NCBI RefSeq assembly: GCF_020667845.1
Contig: NZ_JAFMPQ010000008.1
Coordinates: 1-64,000, forward strand
Length of the DNA: 64,000 nucleotides
Direction: 5' to 3'
Origin: Cognatishimia sp. F0-27
Lineage (GTDB): Bacteria > Pseudomonadota > Alphaproteobacteria > Rhodobacterales > Rhodobacteraceae
A program made the position numbers and the translations under genes. Under the pieces are notes generated by a model. That model was not told the origin of the DNA. It made no database searches and saw only the letters and a program-made list of their open reading frames with translations. Positions 61,545-64,000 of this stretch are shown here, in pieces (within the stretch, counting starts at the first letter, position 1; the number at the start of each line of letters is the position of its first letter).

Positions 61545-61904
61545 TTATTGCAGTCGAAAATCTGCAGAGCGTCCTGCCCCGCGATCCGAGGTGAACCGAA
61601 TCCGGTTCCCATCCGCACGCACTTCCTGACAATTGTAGCCAAGATCATCGCCGCCCCAGTAGAGGTCGCGACAGAAGAACCCGTTCTGCCATTGCCAGTT
61701 TCCGGTGACATCCCAGCGCGCGCCGCGCCCTGCGATCCCGCCATCCGGCGTCACCTGGAGCGTTACAAAGGGCCGCTTGAGCGTTTTGCCCTGAACGAGG
61801 GACAGGAACGCCGACTTGTCGTCAACCTTGGCAAAATCTGCCTGTGCGGCCGTCGCGAGGCCAAGGCAAGCGGCGGCGACGATCATTCCAAGAGCATTTG
61901 TCAT
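61545..61904 (-). CDS. Small secreted protein of unknown function
   Basis: A 119-residue protein with a signal peptide (MTNALGMIVAAACLGLATAA) and a compact domain (LQVTPDGGIAGRGARWDVTG, NWQWQNGFFCRDLYWGGDDL, GYNCQEV). The two cysteines could form a disulfide. Similar small periplasmic proteins occur in marine alphaproteobacteria, but I cannot name a family. GGGAGGT stands four bases before the ATG at 61904. Confidence 0.8.
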   Translation of the reverse strand: MTNALGMIVAAACLGLATAAQADFAKVDDKSAFLSLVQGKTLKRPFVTLQVTPDGGIAGRGARWDVTGNWQWQNGFFCRDLYWGGDDLGYNCQEVRADGNRIRFTSDRGAGRSADFRLQ

Positions 61905-62077
61905 AGATACCTCCCGCATGCATCAAAGGCGTTGCCATTGAAGATAGCGGGATTGACGCGCATTCAAGCCCAAGGGTGCCGCGGCATCCGAAGCACCGGC
62001 GCGATATTGCGCACGGGGGCGTCGCCCGGCTCGCGCGTACAGGCGCTGCCCTGCCCCGGCCTTGCCACGGGAGACGC

Positions 62078-62167
62078 CGTCAGCGGGATTTGCGCCGTCC
62101 GCCGGATTTGCCCTATCCGCCGGATTTGCGCTGTCCGCCGGATTCACCGCGTCAGACGGATTTGCCC
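62078..62167. repeat. 18-base tandem repeat, five units
   Basis: Units start at 62078, 62096, 62114, 62132 and 62150; the consensus is CGTCCGCCGGATTTGCCC. On the minus strand they read as Asn-Pro-Ala-Asp-x-Ala repeats in a short frame without further support. The array lies in the 288-base gap between the small secreted protein gene and dapB. Confidence 0.85.
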
Positions 62168-62192
62168 GCGTCAGACGGCAGGCCGTAGCCCG

Positions 62193-63011
62193 TCATCCGG
62201 ACTTGAGACCGAGCACGTCAAGCATGTCATAGGCCCCGGGGTCGCGATCCTGCCCCCAGAGCGCGGCCTTGAGCGCGCCACGGGCAAAAAGCGCGCGATC
62301 GGAGGCAATATGCTTGAGAACGATCCGCTCACCCGCGGCGGCAAAGATCACCTCGTGCTCACCAACCACATCCCCGCCCCGTATCGCGTGAAACCCGATA
62401 TGTCCGCGCTCACGCGCGCCGGTGATGCCGTCGCGCCCCCTGTCGGATACCGTATCGAGATCGACCCCGCGCCCCTCTGCCGCAGCCTCGCCCAGCATCA
62501 GCGCGGTGCCGGAAGGTGCATCGACCTTGCGGTTGTGATGCGCCTCGACGATCTCGATATCCCAATCGGCGTCCAGCGCCGCGGCCACCTGTTTGGTGAC
62601 TTGCGTCAGAAGGTTTACCCCGAGGCTCATGTTGCCCGCCCGCACGATCACCGCGTGCCGGGCCGCTGCGTCGAGACGGCCGAGGTGCCGCGGCTCGAAA
62701 CCGGTGGTGCCGATGACGTGGACGGCGCGGGCCTGCGCGGCAAGGTCGGCATAATCGCAGCTCGCATCCGGAGAGGTGAAATCGATCACCGCCTGGGCGC
62801 GGGCAAAGGGTTCCAGCGGGTCGTCATCGACCCGGCAGCCCAGCGGCGCACCACCCATGGCTTCGCCAAGGTCCTGCCCGACCCACGCGTGGCCGGCCCG
62901 TTCAAGCGCCCCCACCAGGCGCAGATTGTCAGATGCCTGCACCTCGCGCACCAGCATCTGGCCCATACGGCCCGAAACGCCCGTGATCACCACGCCCGGT
63001 ATGTCTGTCAT
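62193..63011 (-). CDS. dapB: DapB, 4-hydroxy-tetrahydrodipicolinate reductase
   Basis: A 272-residue cytosolic NAD(P)H-dependent enzyme, the step after DapA in diaminopimelate synthesis. The nucleotide-binding motif is [13 protein letters not shown], and the substrate site is [15 protein letters not shown] with the conserved His-His and Lys. The ATG at 63011 ([14 protein letters not shown]) is used, as the frame upstream runs antisense through rbfA. It is divergent from rbfA. Confidence 0.97.
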   Translation of the reverse strand: MTDIPGVVITGVSGRMGQMLVREVQASDNLRLVGALERAGHAWVGQDLGEAMGGAPLGCRVDDDPLEPFARAQAVIDFTSPDASCDYADLAAQARAVHVIGTTGFEPRHLGRLDAAARHAVIVRAGNMSLGVNLLTQVTKQVAAALDADWDIEIVEAHHNRKVDAPSGTALMLGEAAAEGRGVDLDTVSDRGRDGITGARERGHIGFHAIRGGDVVGEHEVIFAAAGERIVLKHIASDRALFARGALKAALWGQDRDPGAYDMLDVLGLKSG

Positions 63012-63116
63012 TTGCCTTGCTCCCCATCCCGCCCGCGCGCGGGCCCTTTCGATCCATTGTTTCTCCCTTCCATACGCCGCCGCGTCGCGCTTGGCAAAGC
63101 GTGTCCGGACGCTTAG

Positions 63117-63521
63117 ATGGGGGGCATGGGAAAACACCGCACAGACCCCGCTTCCGGACCGAGCCAGCGCCAGCGGCGCGTGGCCGAATTGATCCGCCGC
63201 CAGCTTTCCGACGTGCTGATGCGCGGCGAGATCCACGATCCGGATCTCAACCGCCTGTCGATCACGGTGGGCGAGGTGCGGGTCTCTCCGGATCTCAAGG
63301 TCGCCACCGCATATGTTGTGCCGCTTGGCGGCAAGGGGCAGGACGACATGTTCGAGCTGCTCAAGCGCAATGCCGGGGAACTCCGCCGCGCGGTCTCCAA
63401 GGGGCTGACGTTGAAATACGCGCCGGAACTGCGGTTTCGCCTCGACGATACGTTCGATCAGCTTGACGAGACCCGGCGGCTCTTCTCCCAGAGCACGGTG
63501 CGGCGCGATCTGGATGATTGA
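63117..63521 (+). CDS. rbfA: RbfA, 30S ribosome-binding factor
   Basis: A 134-residue KH-domain protein for 16S rRNA 5'-end maturation and cold adaptation. Typical segments are [40 protein letters not shown] and [12 protein letters not shown]. Starts at 63117 or 63126. Its stop overlaps the start of the following gene. Confidence 0.95.
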   Translation: MGGMGKHRTDPASGPSQRQRRVAELIRRQLSDVLMRGEIHDPDLNRLSITVGEVRVSPDLKVATAYVVPLGGKGQDDMFELLKRNAGELRRAVSKGLTLKYAPELRFRLDDTFDQLDETRRLFSQSTVRRDLDD

Positions 63522-64000
63522 GCGGGCGCGCCTTTTGCTTGGCTTCGGGCTGGCGGTTGCCATCTCGGCACTCGGTCCTGCTCCGGCGCAGGCGGTCACG
63601 TGCAACACCATCGACTTCGAGGAAAACCGGTTCACGCTCTGCGAGGTCACGCTGCCGCAAGAGACCTTGCGGCTCTATCGCACGGACCCGCTCGGCGTGC
63701 CCTACGGGCATTTCTCCGAGCTGGCCACGCGGGTCGAGGCGCTTGGAGAGACACTGGTTTTTGCGATGAACGGCGGGATGTATCATGACGATCGCGCGCC
63801 GGTGGGTCACTATGTCGAGGACGGCGTCGAGCAGATGCGGGTCATCGCAACGCCCGGACCCGGCAATTTCGGGCTGCTGCCGAACGGCGTGTTCTGCATC
63901 CGCGAAGGGCGCGCGGACGTGATCGAGACCGGTCTCTATCTCGAAAGCGATCCCGGCTGCACCTATGCCACCCAGAGCGGGCCAATGCTGGTGATCGACG
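63514..64000 (+). CDS. Phosphodiester glycosidase (NAGPA-domain) family protein, 3' end missing
   Basis: The gene starts at an ATG at 63514 that overlaps the end of rbfA by eight bases, and runs off the right edge after 162 codons. It begins with a signal peptide ([21 protein letters not shown]) and continues with the exopolysaccharide/NAGPA-type domain ([43 protein letters not shown]). The NGGMY and QSGPML motifs are typical. The substrate is not known for bacterial members. Confidence 0.88.
   Translation, partial: MIERARLLLGFGLAVAISALGPAPAQAVTCNTIDFEENRFTLCEVTLPQETLRLYRTDPLGVPYGHFSELATRVEALGETLVFAMNGGMYHDDRAPVGHYVEDGVEQMRVIATPGPGNFGLLPNGVFCIREGRADVIETGLYLESDPGCTYATQSGPMLVID

Noticed and set aside
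61923-62147. Short minus-strand frame encoding Asn-Pro-Ala-Asp repeats
   Set aside because: Explained by the 18-base tandem repeat; no ribosome-binding site or family similarity.
62078-62167. CRISPR array
   Set aside because: Units are contiguous 18-base repeats without spacers and no cas genes are present.

Overview
The window is chromosomal DNA from an alphaproteobacterium, most likely of the Roseobacter group (Rhodobacteraceae/Roseobacteraceae). The evidence is high G+C, dense short-overlap operons, and typical neighbourhoods: rsmB / heparinase-like / purH, lspA / DUF3035 / two M16 peptidases, dapB / rbfA / phosphodiester glycosidase, DUF3572 beside a PleD-type diguanylate cyclase, and NasS/NasT-controlled nitrate assimilation. 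No species call is made.

Layout. 0-5 kb: the N-terminus of an RTX calcium-binding protein runs off the left edge, followed by a leftward htpX-htpG-SUMF1-like stress cluster. 5-19 kb: one leftward nitrate/nitrite assimilation locus (nasT, nasS, nrtA, nrtB, fused nrtCD, nirB, nirD, nasA, a TrpD2/YbiB-like gene, cysG), with several genes coupled by 4-5 base overlaps. Between nasS and nrtA lies a leader RNA with two A-x-x-G-x-x hexaloop hairpins, the second overlapping the 5' arm of an intrinsic terminator. This is the layout expected for NasT (ANTAR) antitermination. 19.3-20.9 kb: a mobile-element graveyard beside tRNA-Gln, with two IS5-like transposase end fragments and an integrase gene broken by a stop codon and an IS junction. 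21-24.4 kb: an H-NOX/GGDEF pair in which the H-NOX protein appears to lack its heme-ligating histidine, then a DUF4153 membrane protein. 24.7-29 kb: an MttB-family methyltransferase, a HAD phosphatase, DUF3572, and a PleD-like cyclase whose first receiver domain is degenerate. 29.2-31.4 kb: ECF sigma factor, small membrane protein, CpxP/CnrX-like periplasmic sensor and EF-hand protein, a candidate envelope or metal signalling module. 31.6-36.8 kb: DUF983, Nudix, alpha/beta hydrolase, LysR regulator, a small lipoprotein, and an unrecognised 471-aa protein with a more AT-rich N-terminal part. 37-50 kb: lepA, glycosyltransferase, DUF1353 lipoprotein, LMW phosphatase, class III sirtuin, a divergent FAD oxidoreductase/mnmD pair (possible split MnmC), EamA transporter, lytic transglycosylase and dapA, separated by unusually long GC-rich gene-free spacers. 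50-64 kb: two M16 peptidases, DUF3035, lspA, pepT, purH, heparinase-like protein, rsmB, an SDHAF4-like protein, dapB, rbfA and a truncated phosphodiester glycosidase.

How the parts work together. The nitrate locus forms a complete pathway of ABC uptake, nitrate reduction to nitrite, nitrite reduction to ammonium, and siroheme synthesis for NirB, controlled by the nitrate sensor NasS and the RNA-binding NasT. The strongest candidates for second looks are the NasT leader RNA, the apparently heme-less H-NOX, the PleD pseudo-receiver, the EF-hand/ECF/CpxP-like module, the split MnmC pair, the decayed integrase island and the unknown 471-aa protein. All product names rest on reading motifs and neighbourhoods by eye; no database search was run.
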